Shown: positions 15,570 through 24,876, counted from the first letter of the stretch. The stretch: DNA of 64,000 nt from Paracoccaceae bacterium (GCA_004153385.1 SDAL01000001.1:1364001-1428000), one strand, 5' to 3'. Made by a program: numbers and translations. Notes: generated from the sequence alone by a model not told the origin.

Positions 15570-16844
15570 TCAGTTCAAAAGTGAAGGCAGCCATGTGCTG
15601 AAGAAAGGCACATAGGATACCAGCAGCAGGACAATCAGGTTGGTGATCAAAAATGGTGCGATTGCGCGCGTGACCTGCCACAGCGACACCCGACCGATAT
15701 CGGCACAGATGAACAGACACACGCCCACAGGCGGCGTCGTCAGGCCAATCATCAGGTTCAGCACGGCGAACACCGCGAAATGGATCGGGTCCACACCCAC
15801 GCCTGTGGCCAGCGCCAGCAGCGGGCCGAACAGGATAATCAGCGCAGCAATCGTTTCCATGAACATACCGACGAACAACAGCACGAGGTTGATCAGCAAG
15901 ATCACCAGAAATTTGTTATCCGTGACCGTCAGCACAGACGAGGCGATCGTTTGCGGAATACGTTCGGACACAAGTATCCAGCCAAATACATTGGCCAATC
16001 CGACCAGCATCAAGATCGCCGCCGCAGATACAGCACTATCGACGACAATTTTCGGCACATCGCGCAGCTTCAGACCCTTGTAGACGAAGGCGCCCACGAC
16101 GAACGCATACACCGAGGCCACCACAGCCGTTTCGGTTGGTGTGGCAAATCCTATGAGCAAACCACCCACAATCAGACCGGTCATGGCCACTGCCCAGAAC
16201 GCACCCAAGAATGCCTTCCACAGTTCACCGAACCCGGCCCAGGGCTGGCGTGGAAAATTGCGTTTGCGCGCGATGATCCAGGTCGTGATCATCATTGCCA
16301 CGCCCATCAGCACACCCGGAATAGCGCCCGCGATGAACATCTTGCCCACCGAAATCCCCGACAAAGTGCCCACGATGATCATCGGCACAGATGGCGGAAT
16401 AATCGGCCCGACAGTGGAGGATGCCGCCGTGACGGCTGCCGAGAAATCTGCCGGATAGCCCGCCTTTTTCATCCCGGGGATCATCATGCCCCCGATCGAG
16501 GCGGCATCGGCCGCCGCGGTGCCGGAAATACCACCAAACAGCATGGATGAGGCGACGTTCGTCAGCCCCAGCCCGCCCCGCATCCAGCCGACCATGGCCT
16601 GCGCCAGACGTACGATACGTTCCGTTATGCCGCCCGCGTTCATCAGATTGCCCGCCAGAATGAAACCCGGAATACACAGCAACACGAAGCTGTCCATACC
16701 GGCGTACATCTTCTGCGGAATCGCAACCAAGGGCATCCCGACATAAAGCAGATACGCCATTGACGACACGCCCAATGTCACTGCCACAGGCAGACCAATG
16801 ACCAGACCGCCGATGAAGCAGCCCAGAAGGATTACCAGTTCCAT
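15570..16844 (-). CDS. dctM: TRAP transporter large permease DctM
   Basis: 424 residues, about 12 membrane helices, the ion-coupled channel subunit of a tripartite (TRAP) sugar-acid carrier. The product starts MELVILLGCFIGG behind GGAGAGGAAT; longer upstream frames overlap the DctQ gene. Features include GGISGTAAADAASIGG and a glycine-rich re-entrant region near PPSVPMIIVG, both typical of DctM. It lies four bases from the dctQ stop and is therefore translationally close-coupled. Co-location with dehydrogenase and uxuAB suggests uptake of gluconate-like or uronate acids. Confidence 0.93.
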   Translation of the reverse strand: MELVILLGCFIGGLVIGLPVAVTLGVSSMAYLLYVGMPLVAIPQKMYAGMDSFVLLCIPGFILAGNLMNAGGITERIVRLAQAMVGWMRGGLGLTNVASSMLFGGISGTAAADAASIGGMMIPGMKKAGYPADFSAAVTAASSTVGPIIPPSVPMIIVGTLSGISVGKMFIAGAIPGVLMGVAMMITTWIIARKRNFPRQPWAGFGELWKAFLGAFWAVAMTGLIVGGLLIGFATPTETAVVASVYAFVVGAFVYKGLKLRDVPKIVVDSAVSAAAILMLVGLANVFGWILVSERIPQTIASSVLTVTDNKFLVILLINLVLLFVGMFMETIAALIILFGPLLALATGVGVDPIHFAVFAVLNLMIGLTTPPVGVCLFICADIGRVSLWQVTRAIAPFLITNLIVLLLVSYVPFFSTWLPSLLN

Positions 16845-16848
16845 ACGT

Positions 16849-17358
16849 TTATTCCTCTCCCAAGCTCTCGGCGGGGCGTTCGGGGGTTCCGTCTGTCGTG
16901 CGCGCAAGCATCCCGATGATACGCAATGCGGCAAACAGGCTGAGTGACAGCAGCGCGACCAGAACGGCTGCGTGGATGTAATCCATCCGGATATTCAGCG
17001 ACGGCGCGGTCTGGCGCGCCCCGATCGACACATAAAGCCATGTCGCCTTGATCAGCATCAAGCCAAAGGCGCAGGTGATAATTGCACAAATCAGACGCAG
17101 TGCCCAAGCCAGCTTCGCTGGAAGCGCCTCCGAGACAATATCGACATTGACAAGATTGCCCGACCGGTAGCTCAGCCCGACGCCGAAGGCCGCCAGATAC
17201 AGCAGCGCGAAACGGGTCAGTTCCTCTGTCCACACCATCGACGTTATGATCCCGGAACGACCGGCAAGCTGCGTCAGAACCGCACCGATAATCACGAGGA
17301 AACTCAGCCCCGTCAGAACCCGTGCGATGATCGTGAATATTTGTGTCACCACATTCAT
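16849..17358 (-). CDS. dctQ: TRAP transporter small permease DctQ
   Basis: 169 residues with four predicted membrane helices (about 10-35, 50-70, 90-110, 130-152), the small membrane subunit that pairs with DctM. The motif SYRSGNLVNVDIV in the middle corresponds to the conserved G-H/N-I/V-D-V region of DctQ proteins. Start ATG 17358 follows AAGGTG. It is separated from dctP by about 100 bases holding a GC hairpin, the usual arrangement where the binding protein is made in excess. Confidence 0.9.
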   Translation of the reverse strand: MNVVTQIFTIIARVLTGLSFLVIIGAVLTQLAGRSGIITSMVWTEELTRFALLYLAAFGVGLSYRSGNLVNVDIVSEALPAKLAWALRLICAIITCAFGLMLIKATWLYVSIGARQTAPSLNIRMDYIHAAVLVALLSLSLFAALRIIGMLARTTDGTPERPAESLGEE

Positions 17359-17429
17359 AAATGCACCTTGGTCAGAGAAAGCCGGCGGGCCGGGATATGC
17401 GAAACACTCCCCCGGCCCCGCCAAGACGC

Positions 17430-17447
17430 CCCGGGGTGCCCCCCGGG
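17430..17447 (-). promoter_or_regulatory. Intercistronic hairpin between dctP and dctQ
   Basis: Seven-bp all-GC stem CCCGGGG/CCCCGGG with a four-base loop, starting about a dozen bases past the dctP stop (17460). No T-run follows. Such structures in TRAP and ABC operons protect the binding-protein mRNA and lower expression of the membrane subunits; that role here is inferred. Confidence 0.45.
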
Positions 17448-17459
17448 ACGCCGTCAAAA

Positions 17460-18437
17460 TCAGTTTGCGAACAGATCTTCGACATAAGGACGGATGTCGT
17501 CGGATACCGAGTCCAGAACCGCCTTGCGTGCGGCCTCGGCAAAGGCGGCATTGTCGACCTCGACAAATTCCATACCCGCACCCTGCAGCTGCTGGGTCAG
17601 TTGCGCCTCGTCTTCGAGGAAGGCTTCACGTTCCCATGCCTGCGCGCGGCTCGCCGCTTCCATGACCGCGGTCTGGTCTTCCTCGGAGAGTTGCTGCCAT
17701 TTCATCTCCGAAATCGTCAGATAGATCCAAGAGCGTACGTGATCGGTCAGGTTCACATAGCCCTGAACCTCATTGAAGTTTGCCGTCTTGATCAGTGCGA
17801 GCGGGTTCTCCTGCGCCTCGATCGTGCCGTTTTGCAGCGAGGTAAACACCTCCGAGAATGCCATCGGCGTCGGGTTCGCGCCAAGGGCCTTCCATGTATT
17901 GAGGAAAAGCGGCACATTCGGCACGCGCATTTTCAACCCGTTGAGTTCGTCAGGCGAGGTGATCGGGCGGTTCGATGTCAGTTCGCGCGGGCCACGGGCA
18001 AAATAGGCAATCGGGCGGATGCCGACTTTGTCGATGATTTGCTGCTCGATTTCCTGACCCAGCTCGCCACCTGCGACCGCATCCATATCCTCAAGCGATT
18101 TATAGGCATAGGGCACCGCCAGAAGTGCCGCCATCGGTGCATAGTTTTGCAGGCTTTCACCGGTGATCGTCATGTCGGCGGTACCAAGCTGCATGCCGTT
18201 GATGACATCCATCTCCTTGCCCAGCGTCTCGTTGGGATAGATCTCGACCTCGACACGACCATCGGTCAGGTTTTCCAGCTCCTCGGCGAATTTCTCCGAC
18301 GCTTTGTGCCAGATGTTATCCTCGTTTGCGGGATGGCCGAGCTTTAGTGTTACATCGGCAGCATAGGCCTGTGCCGAAAGCGCGATAACGGCAATGCTAG
18401 CTGTCAAAGCGGTCTTGAGGGTTGTTTTGGCGAACAT
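17460..18437 (-). CDS. dctP: TRAP transporter periplasmic solute-binding protein DctP
   Basis: 325-residue secreted binding protein. Signal peptide about 1-26 (KTTLKTALTASIAVIALSA, cut after AQAYA), mature protein beginning ADVTLKLGHPANEDN. It shows the DctP-family pattern with FARGPRELTSNRPI, the region holding the arginine that binds a substrate carboxylate. Start ATG 18437 follows GGGAGGAAACC; the open frame runs further upstream into the regulator gene but without a site. First structural gene after gntR (29-base gap). The carboxylate ligand is probably a hexonate or uronate. Confidence 0.92.
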   Translation of the reverse strand: MFAKTTLKTALTASIAVIALSAQAYAADVTLKLGHPANEDNIWHKASEKFAEELENLTDGRVEVEIYPNETLGKEMDVINGMQLGTADMTITGESLQNYAPMAALLAVPYAYKSLEDMDAVAGGELGQEIEQQIIDKVGIRPIAYFARGPRELTSNRPITSPDELNGLKMRVPNVPLFLNTWKALGANPTPMAFSEVFTSLQNGTIEAQENPLALIKTANFNEVQGYVNLTDHVRSWIYLTISEMKWQQLSEEDQTAVMEAASRAQAWEREAFLEDEAQLTQQLQGAGMEFVEVDNAAFAEAARKAVLDSVSDDIRPYVEDLFAN

Positions 18438-18466
18438 GGTTTCCTCCCTTATGTCGCATTGGTCCT

Positions 18467-19165
18467 TCAGCTGACCGAAGGATCGAAATAGTCTGGATAG
18501 GCCTCGCGGATGGCCGGAAGGTCTTTCAGGATCATCCGCAAATGGCCGCGCATCGCAGCCACCGCAGCCGCAGGATCGCGCGCCTCGATGGCATCGACCA
18601 CGGTCGCGTGCTGGGCGATCAGATGGGCGAGCGGAAAATTGGTCGAGGTCATCTGCCGCACGCGGTCCATCTGGGACTTCATGCCTTCGATCACCAGCCA
18701 TGCATTCGGCCGGCCCGCCGCACGCGCCAGCGCACGATGGAACGCGTCGTCAAGCGGCACAAAAGCCGCCGGACGGTCATCTGCAAGGCGTTGCTGGTCT
18801 TCAAGCATCGCGCGCAGATCCGCCACCAGACCTTGGGGCGGGTTCTCGGCACAAGCGCGGGCGATATCGGCCTCCACCGCCTCGCGCACGAACCGCGCAT
18901 CCATCACCGCGTCTTGCGATATCTTGCGCACGAAACTGCCGCGCTGGGGCCGGATTTCCAAAAGCCCCTCTTCAGCGAGTTTGATGAACGCCTCGCGCAC
19001 CGGCTGACGCGAAAGCCCGAACCGCTGCGCGATCTCGGCCTCCGATAAACGCGTGCCCGGCGGCAGATCATTGCACACAATGCCCTCGCGCAAGATGCGT
19101 GAAAGCTGCGGGCCGACCGGCATGGATTGATCAATTCTAGCTAAATCAAACGACTCGTGGCCCAT
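18467..19165 (-). CDS. GntR-family regulator, FadR/FCD subfamily
   Basis: 232 residues: an N-terminal winged HTH (LSEAEIAQRFGLSRQPVREAF) followed by an all-helical FCD ligand domain (about 90-215) with the metal-binding Asp/His pattern (D-x3-H in LDDAFHRAL, later HLIAQH and GHLRM). The start is ATG 19165 behind GGGAGGATC; an ATG eleven codons upstream lacks a site. Heads the dctPQM-idnD operon and faces uxuAB, so it is the likely repressor of both arms, released by a sugar-acid intermediate as in UxuR/ExuR systems. Confidence 0.9.
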   Translation of the reverse strand: MGHESFDLARIDQSMPVGPQLSRILREGIVCNDLPPGTRLSEAEIAQRFGLSRQPVREAFIKLAEEGLLEIRPQRGSFVRKISQDAVMDARFVREAVEADIARACAENPPQGLVADLRAMLEDQQRLADDRPAAFVPLDDAFHRALARAAGRPNAWLVIEGMKSQMDRVRQMTSTNFPLAHLIAQHATVVDAIEARDPAAAVAAMRGHLRMILKDLPAIREAYPDYFDPSVS

Positions 19166-19193
19166 AGCGATCCTCCCTCTGGACAAAGTCTGC

Positions 19194-19288
19194 GCCATAC
19201 TGCCATACTAGTCAACATATGATTGGTATGTTATCGATCACATCCATACCGCGCGGTTTTTTCCGCGCACCAGACGCTTCGATACCAA
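19194..19288. promoter_or_regulatory. Divergent control region with repeated GntR-type half-sites
   Basis: Between gntR and uxuA lie a perfect 8-bp tandem repeat GCCATACT (19194-19209), ATTGGTATG (19222-19230), CCATACC (19244-19250) and GATACCAA (19281-19288). TTGGTAT and ATACCAA are the two halves of the ATTGGTATACCAAT-like operator known for enteric UxuR/ExuR. A small hairpin GCGCGG-T6-CCGCGC (19251-19268) lies in the probable uxuA leader. Operator function is inferred. Confidence 0.5.
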
Positions 19289-19325
19289 CCGGATCGGAGC
19301 CAGCTACGTCGAGGGAGGAATTGCG

Positions 19326-20555
19326 ATGCATCAGACATGGCGTTGGTTCGGTCCGAAAGACCGCGTGAGCATTGACGACATGATGCAGGCAGGCGTCGAG
19401 GGGGTGGTGTCCGCGCTCCATCACGTGCCGACAGGGGTGGTCTGGACGCCCGAGGAAATCGCCCGGCGCCAGCGCGAAATCGCGACACGTGGCGACGGAC
19501 GTCCCTCTTCGCTCAAATGGGACGTGGTCGAATCGCTTCCGGTTTCAGAAGATATCAAAAAGCAAAAAGGCGACTGGAAAACCCATATCGCGCATTGGAA
19601 AACATCCATGCGCCATCTTGCTGATGCGGGCATTCAGGTGATTTGCTATAATTTCATGCCGGTGCTGGATTGGACACGCACAGATCTGGCGTGGGAACGC
19701 CCCAATGGTGCGCGCTGCATGCGGTTCGACCTGATCGATTTTGCGGCCTTCGATATCCATATCCTGAAGCGCAAAGGCGCGGCCGAAAGCTTTCCCGATG
19801 GGATCGTCGCCCAAGCCGCCGAGCGGTTCGCGGGCATGGATAGCTCGCGACGCGAGCAGCTTGCGGGCAACGTCGTGTTCGGCCTACCCGGCGCGGCCGA
19901 AAAATTCACACTTGAAGATGTGCGCGCTCATCTTGCCGAATACGCACATATTTCGGAAAGCCGGCTGCAAGCGCATATGATCGACTTCCTGTCCGAAGTC
20001 GCCCCTCTGGCGCAGGATCTGGGAATGCGGCTGTGCTGCCACCCCGATGATCCGCCTTTTCCGCTGCTGGGCCTGCCGCGGATCATGTCCACCCAGACCC
20101 ATTATCGCACGATCCTTGATGCGGTCGATCTTGCGTCCAACGGTGTGACGCTGTGCACGGGATCGCTCGGGGCGCGGCCCGACAATAATCCTGTCGAGAT
20201 TTTCAAGGCGCTGGCTGATCGGGTACATTTCCTGCATCTGCGCAATGTCTCGATCGAAGGTACGGAGGTGATGAACTCGCTTTACGAGGACGAGCACCTG
20301 TCTGGCCACACCGATATGGTCGCGATGGTGGCCGCCGTCGTGGCAGAAGAAACCCGCCGTCGCGCGCAGGGCCGCGCCGACTGGTCGATCCCCTTCCGCC
20401 CCGATCACGGTCAGGACATTCTTGATGACATCGGACGCGAGGCTCAGCCGGGCTATCCCGCCATCGGGCGTTTGAAAGGGCTGGCAGAGCTGCGCGGCCT
20501 CTATCATGCCTTCCAGCATCCGATTGTTGCCCAAGCGGACAGGGTAAAGCCATGA
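19326..20555 (+). CDS. uxuA: Mannonate dehydratase
   Basis: 409 residues; dehydrates D-mannonate to 2-keto-3-deoxygluconate (EC 4.2.1.8), the last step shared with fructuronate breakdown before KDG kinase. UxuA hallmarks are HHVPTG at 32-37, the metal-site region CCHPDDPPFPLLGLPRI and FRPDHGQD near the C-terminus. Length is normal. ATG 19326 follows GAGGGAGGAA. It overlaps uxuB by four bases (ATGA), so the two are co-translated. Confidence 0.95.
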   Translation: MHQTWRWFGPKDRVSIDDMMQAGVEGVVSALHHVPTGVVWTPEEIARRQREIATRGDGRPSSLKWDVVESLPVSEDIKKQKGDWKTHIAHWKTSMRHLADAGIQVICYNFMPVLDWTRTDLAWERPNGARCMRFDLIDFAAFDIHILKRKGAAESFPDGIVAQAAERFAGMDSSRREQLAGNVVFGLPGAAEKFTLEDVRAHLAEYAHISESRLQAHMIDFLSEVAPLAQDLGMRLCCHPDDPPFPLLGLPRIMSTQTHYRTILDAVDLASNGVTLCTGSLGARPDNNPVEIFKALADRVHFLHLRNVSIEGTEVMNSLYEDEHLSGHTDMVAMVAAVVAEETRRRAQGRADWSIPFRPDHGQDILDDIGREAQPGYPAIGRLKGLAELRGLYHAFQHPIVAQADRVKP

Positions 20556-22015
20556 TGCGTCTGACGGATGTCGCGCAAGTACCCGCCACGTTGCGCCCCG
20601 CCTATGATCGCGCAGCACATGGTGTGGGGATCGTGCACCTCGGGTTGGGTGCGTTTCACAAGGCGCATCAGGCCGCGCTGACCGATCTGGCCATCGCGGC
20701 CTCGGGCGGAGACTGGCGCATTCTCGGTGTATCATTACGCTCGCCCAAGGCGTGCGATCAACTGGCGCCGCAAAACGGGCTGTATACGCTGATCAGCAAA
20801 GGCGCCGAGGGGGTCAATGCGCGTGTCATCGGCGCAATCGCCGATGCGATCTGCAGCGCGGAGGATCCTGAACCAGCCCTCGCCGCGATGGCCGCGCCGG
20901 CAACCAAAATCGTGTCGTTGACCGTAACTGAAAAAGCCTATGGTCTGGATCGCGTCAATCGCGGCTGCGATATCACCCATCCCGCAGTGGCCGCCGATCT
21001 GGCAACCCCGCGCACGCCGCATGGCGTGCTGGGACTTCTGGTCGAGGCATTGCGGCGCAGACGGGCCGATAATGTAGCCCCCTTTAGCGTCTTATCTTGC
21101 GACAACCTGCCAGATAACGGCCAGCTTCTACGCGGAGCGGTGATGGATTTCGCACGCCGTTTGGATCGCGATCTGGCAAGCTGGATCGCGGAAAATGTGG
21201 CGTTTCCGTGCACAATGGTGGACCGTATCACCCCGCCTGCAACACAAGCCACACTGGATCATGCACAAGCGCTGACCGGTTGCACCGATCTGGCGGCAAC
21301 CGAAACCGAGAGTTTCTGCCAATGGGTGATCGAGGATCATTTCCCTCAAGGCCGGCCGGACTGGGCCGCAGCCGGCGTGATCTTTACCGATGAGGTCGCC
21401 ACCTTCGAGGCCATGAAGCTGCGGATGCTCAATGGCAGCCATTCGATGCTCGCCTACGCAGGGTTTCACGCAGGCGCCCGCTTTGTGCGTGATGTCATGG
21501 CCCATCAACGGTTATCGCGTTTGGTCCGGCGGCATCTGTCTTCGGCCGCAGCGACACTGCCTGCAATGAACGGGATCAACCTCGATGATTATGCGCAGGC
21601 GCTGGCCACGCGCTTTGCAAATCCCGAACTGGCGCATGAAACCTTCCAGATCGCGATGGACGGCTCCGAGAAAATGCCACAGCGGATCTTTGCCGCAGTG
21701 GCAGACGCCCGTACAAACGATGTGGATATCCGCCCCTTTGCCTTCGCCACCGCTGCTTGGGCCAGACATATATCCATGTCCACCCACGACTGCGCGCCCT
21801 ATGAATTGCGCGACCCCCGCGCCGACATGCTGCGCGATCTGGCTGAAAACCGTCCCGCATCACAGATCGTGGCCAACTTGCGTGCAACTTCGATCCTACC
21901 GCAGGGTCTGGGCGGTGACAGCGCCTTTTGGTCTCAGGTAGAGGTGATCCTTGCCGACATGCTGGCACATCCGATGGAAAACGTGATCGCGCGGGAGGCC
22001 GCTGACCTCCCCTAA
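20552..22015 (+). CDS. uxuB: D-mannonate oxidoreductase (fructuronate reductase), mannitol dehydrogenase family
   Basis: 487-residue long-chain polyol dehydrogenase that interconverts D-fructuronate and D-mannonate with NAD(H). The N-terminal Rossmann region contains VGIVHLGLGAFHKAHQA, the family start motif. The catalytic Lys-Asn-His pattern is visible in MKLRMLNGSHSMLAYAG. Adjacent ATG codons (20552, 20555) sit on the uxuA stop. With uxuA it turns fructuronate into KDG. Glucuronate isomerase (uxaC) and KDG kinase are not in the window. Mannitol dehydrogenase activity is less likely given the partner. Confidence 0.92.
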   Translation: MMRLTDVAQVPATLRPAYDRAAHGVGIVHLGLGAFHKAHQAALTDLAIAASGGDWRILGVSLRSPKACDQLAPQNGLYTLISKGAEGVNARVIGAIADAICSAEDPEPALAAMAAPATKIVSLTVTEKAYGLDRVNRGCDITHPAVAADLATPRTPHGVLGLLVEALRRRRADNVAPFSVLSCDNLPDNGQLLRGAVMDFARRLDRDLASWIAENVAFPCTMVDRITPPATQATLDHAQALTGCTDLAATETESFCQWVIEDHFPQGRPDWAAAGVIFTDEVATFEAMKLRMLNGSHSMLAYAGFHAGARFVRDVMAHQRLSRLVRRHLSSAAATLPAMNGINLDDYAQALATRFANPELAHETFQIAMDGSEKMPQRIFAAVADARTNDVDIRPFAFATAAWARHISMSTHDCAPYELRDPRADMLRDLAENRPASQIVANLRATSILPQGLGGDSAFWSQVEVILADMLAHPMENVIAREAADLP

Positions 22016-22127
22016 ACCCGCACACCATCTGCGCCCAAAACGTCAGCTCAAGAAAAAGTCCGGATCATTTTTCATCTTGACGATCTGTCGGACTGGCTTT
22101 CACGTCACCCCGTCCAGGCGCACGCCT

Positions 22128-22330
22128 TGACCTGCTCCCCTGAAGGCCCCGCGTATACGCTGGCCCCTTTTCAGGTTAACGTTTTTTCTCGCCAGCTGGC
22201 AGGTCAAAGCGCCCTTGGGCAGTAAGGCGTGAATATGGCTGGTGGTGATTGAAGTCCTTGCGCCATGGCGCCACCCAGTTGCGCTCATACCGCAAGTGGT
22301 CAAAGAGGTTCTGGTTCACGAGTTAATCGC
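22128..22330 (-). mobile_element. 3' remnant of an IS3-type element with terminal repeat
   Basis: On the minus strand the last codons of an integrase-core transposase can be read: NQNLFDHLRYERNWVAPW, then KDFNHHQPYSRLTAQG, ending at TAA near 22183. This matches the usual DYNHHRPHSSL C-terminus of IS3-family OrfB. It is followed by CAGGGGAGCAGGTCA, which looks like an IS3 terminal inverted repeat ending at 22128. The rest of the element is gone. Confidence 0.6.
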
Positions 22331-22697
22331 GCATTCTTCGGGTGTTGCAGCTTTCAACGCTGCTTGGGTTTGCTTGGAAAGATACGGTGCCGCTGGACCT
22401 TACGGCCGTGCCGGCGCTCCATATCGCTTTGCGGGCCAAGCGCCGCCGCGCCGGAGCGCCGCGTTATTGACGCATGTCGAGAGCCCAAAATGGCTTAGTT
22501 GCACAAACGGGGTAAAGCTTTCATGCCATTAATACCTAATCCAGTCTGGTGGCTGTTGGGGATGATCAAACCGATTGCATCGGCTTACAAGACTACGAAC
22601 TGGACCACTTATACCGAGGCGCGGTAGCGGCGCGGGTCACTGACAAACCGGACCCGTCACGCTTTAGTGCCGCCTCGCGTGCTCGCACCACCTTCGC
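22331..22697. other. Unassigned DNA between two IS remnants
   Basis: About 370 bases with open frames but no ribosome site or family resemblance. It may be further decayed IS or the original chromosomal sequence. Nothing else is seen. Confidence 0.4.
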
Positions 22698-23590
22698 TCA
22701 GAGGCGACCGGGCTTTTCTAGCCCAGTGCTGAGCGCCGTCGTCGCGGGGTATAGACGCCGTTGATGAAGCAAAAGATCACAGTCCCAGACTGCCGCCGGG
22801 TTTCCCACGACCGTCGCCAGACCAGCTCGGTCTTGATGGTCATGCAAACAGTATTGCTCTGCGCGATCCGTGTGATGAATGCAGACCATGCTCGAGACCT
22901 TCGTTGCCTCCTGTTCGAGGACAATGGTCAAGCGCTAGATACAGCCCACACTCCCGCGTCCAGACATAGCTGATGTCGCCCGCCCATTTTGGGTTTGGGG
23001 CATCCGCTGTAAAGCTTTGGTCGAGCCGGTTGAGCGCGATATGAACTTGTGATCGCTATCCGTTATAACCTTGTGTGTGCAAGTTCTCACCACTGATTTG
23101 CCGTTCTGGGGCATCAATCTGCCGATGCGACGATGACCAACGTTCAGCCCGCTCTCTTTCAATTCTACCGTCATGCGCGGTTCGCGACAAAGGCCCAAGT
23201 TAAAACGTGATAGTTCATTGATATGGCCAACGTCATCAGATCAACTCGCTGCCTGCGACTGGCCGGGCGGCTGCGCAGCGCCCGCAAACCGCGTGGGCTT
23301 ACTTTGATGACCTTGCAAAGGCAGCCCGCTTGGAAAGCCTCAGACTATTCTTAAATGCCCCTCAAGCTAACGGCGTTCGGCTCGCAAAGATCGGGACGTC
23401 GGGCAAACCATCCACCAGATCGTTTTCTGATCCTGCGCACCTCTTTTTAGCCCCCCACCCTCTCATTCTTGAAAACACGGTTCTCGCGTTGAAGCCGATC
23501 ATTTTCTTGAGCGAGGCGCCTATCCTCTTGCGACACCTCGTCTTTACATCGGTATTCCGTGATCTACCTGTTCAGTGCCGCTAGGCCAAC
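22698..23590 (-). pseudogene. Degraded IS3-family transposase (orfA end plus orfB)
   Basis: Read on the minus strand: an OrfA-like coiled-coil end (EDRRLAQENDRLQRENRVF, about 23480-23550), then VSPRGLRALRSRPASRRQR (about 23245-23300), PRMTVELKESGLNVGHRR and GRLMPQNGKSVVRTCTHKV (23080-23180), DAPNPKWAGDISYVW (about 22965-23010), IHHTDRAEQYCLHD (about 22840-22885) and ELVWRRSWETRR plus TPRRRRSALG (22725-22830). The pieces are in different frames, and two internal blocks are deleted, including the MSGKGNCYDNA stretch with its downstream Glu, so it is inactive. No clear terminal repeats or target duplication were found. Confidence 0.8.
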
Positions 23591-23788
23591 GGCCCTGAAA
23601 AGTCAGGAGCGTGTAGCGGGGGCATCGTAAACCCACAGCTGGGAATGGCGCAGGTAGACATGCGCGAACCACGACTGATGGGATATTTTTCCGACTTGTA
23701 TGACTCCGGCATATTCCAAAATCAAATGGGGGAAAAAGAAAAACCAACCACGATATTTTCAACATAAATCGAGAATATACAGGGGGTA

Positions 23789-23878
23789 TGGCGGAGACGA
23801 AGGGATTCGAACCCTCGAGACCCTTCCGGGCCTACTCCCTTAGCAGGGGAGCGCCTTCGACCACTCGGCCACATCTCC
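23789..23878 (-). tRNA. tRNA-Ser (GCU anticodon)
   Basis: A 90-base class II tRNA on the minus strand. Acceptor GGAGATG pairs with CGTCTCC, discriminator G, and CCA is encoded. Anticodon stem CTCCC/GGGAG holds loop CTGCTAA, giving anticodon GCU (reads AGC/AGU). A long variable arm (TAGGCCCGGAAGGGTC) and TTCGAAT T-loop are present. The flank carrying IS remnants is on its 3' side. Confidence 0.96.
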
Positions 23879-24288
23879 GCTGACCCGTATATTCAGCCAC
23901 GCGCAGGGAGACAAGGGGTTTTTCATTTTTTTTCGACCGACAGAAAAAAGGGAAAACCCATAGTTGTCATTGCGTTAATGAATCAGTCTTGGCTTGGTGT
24001 GGATAACGTCATCGCGCTGGCGAAACTTTTCGGTCGGCCCGCCTTGCTCATACGAATTCACGCGCCATCCGCAACCTTGTTTATCCTTTCGTCACATTCA
24101 GACGACAGGGGAAAACAGTAGGCTAGACTTCGTCCTCAAGCTGATGCGCTTGGCCAGTGACATCTTCTATCCTAAATGAGCGTTCAAATTTTATGGCCTA
24201 GAAACACAAAGCAAATGGCACGCTAAAGGGTGTTCACTCATCACAACCATCTCGCAAACGCCGCCCACCACCAGAATTACATTTAAAA
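23879..24288. other. Intergenic region upstream of tRNA-Ser, no gene seen
   Basis: About 410 relatively A+T-rich bases. It should contain the tRNA-Ser promoter (minus strand) and the 3' end region of the UDG-fold gene. No repeat, terminator or reading frame worth calling was found. Confidence 0.5.
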
Positions 24289-24876
24289 TCAATTATGTAA
24301 GACGCGTTGGACTTCGTTTTGCAATTCCGGAACAAGTTCGGCCTCGAACCACGGGTTTTTCTTGAGCCACGCCGTGTTACGCCATGAAGGATGCGGCAAC
24401 GGGATCACGCCATCAGGGGCATCTCGCCAATTTCTAACACATTCGGTGACCGATTGACGCGATCCCAAATGCCATTTTTGTGCATATCCGCCGACCACAA
24501 CCTTAAGACGCAGATTTGGGAGCGATTGCATCACCTTATGATGCCATGTGGCCGCGCAAATCGGCGGCGGCGGCAGATCGCTTCCGTTTTTATCATACCC
24601 CGGGAAGCAAAAACTGTTCGGCAAAATCGCGATACGCTGCCGGTCATAGAACAGGTCTTTGCCAAGGCCGAGCCACGCACGCAAACGATCACCTGACCTG
24701 TCCCAGAATGGCATCCCCGCCTCATGAACACGCAATCCCGGCGCCTGACTCGCAATCAAAATACGCGCGGACGGATCGAACCACACCACTGGCCTGGGCG
24801 AGTGATGCGTTCGGGTGGCGGCAAATCGCTCCGCACACAAACGGCACGCTGAAATAGTGGAGCGCAAATCATACAT
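24289..24876 (-). CDS. Uracil-DNA glycosylase-superfamily protein
   Basis: 195 residues with the UDG fold landmarks: ASQAPGLRVHEAGMPFWDRSG in the position of motif I (GEAPG-like), and PLPHPSWRN near residue 158 in the position of motif II (HPS loop). It has the single pair CRLC at the N-terminus but not the four-cysteine iron-sulfur set of family 4/5 enzymes. Probably the predicted 'uracil-DNA glycosylase family' protein widespread in Proteobacteria; DNA-repair activity is likely but not proven. Stand-alone gene on the minus strand. Confidence 0.8.
   Translation of the reverse strand: MYDLRSTISACRLCAERFAATRTHHSPRPVVWFDPSARILIASQAPGLRVHEAGMPFWDRSGDRLRAWLGLGKDLFYDRQRIAILPNSFCFPGYDKNGSDLPPPPICAATWHHKVMQSLPNLRLKVVVGGYAQKWHLGSRQSVTECVRNWRDAPDGVIPLPHPSWRNTAWLKKNPWFEAELVPELQNEVQRVLHN

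Noticed and set aside
22127-22207. 9-bp inverted repeat TTGACCTGC/GCAGGTCAA as ends of a tiny mobile element
   Set aside because: The inner copy lies within the transposase C-terminal coding remnant, so only the outer copy is a likely IS end; the pairing is probably chance.
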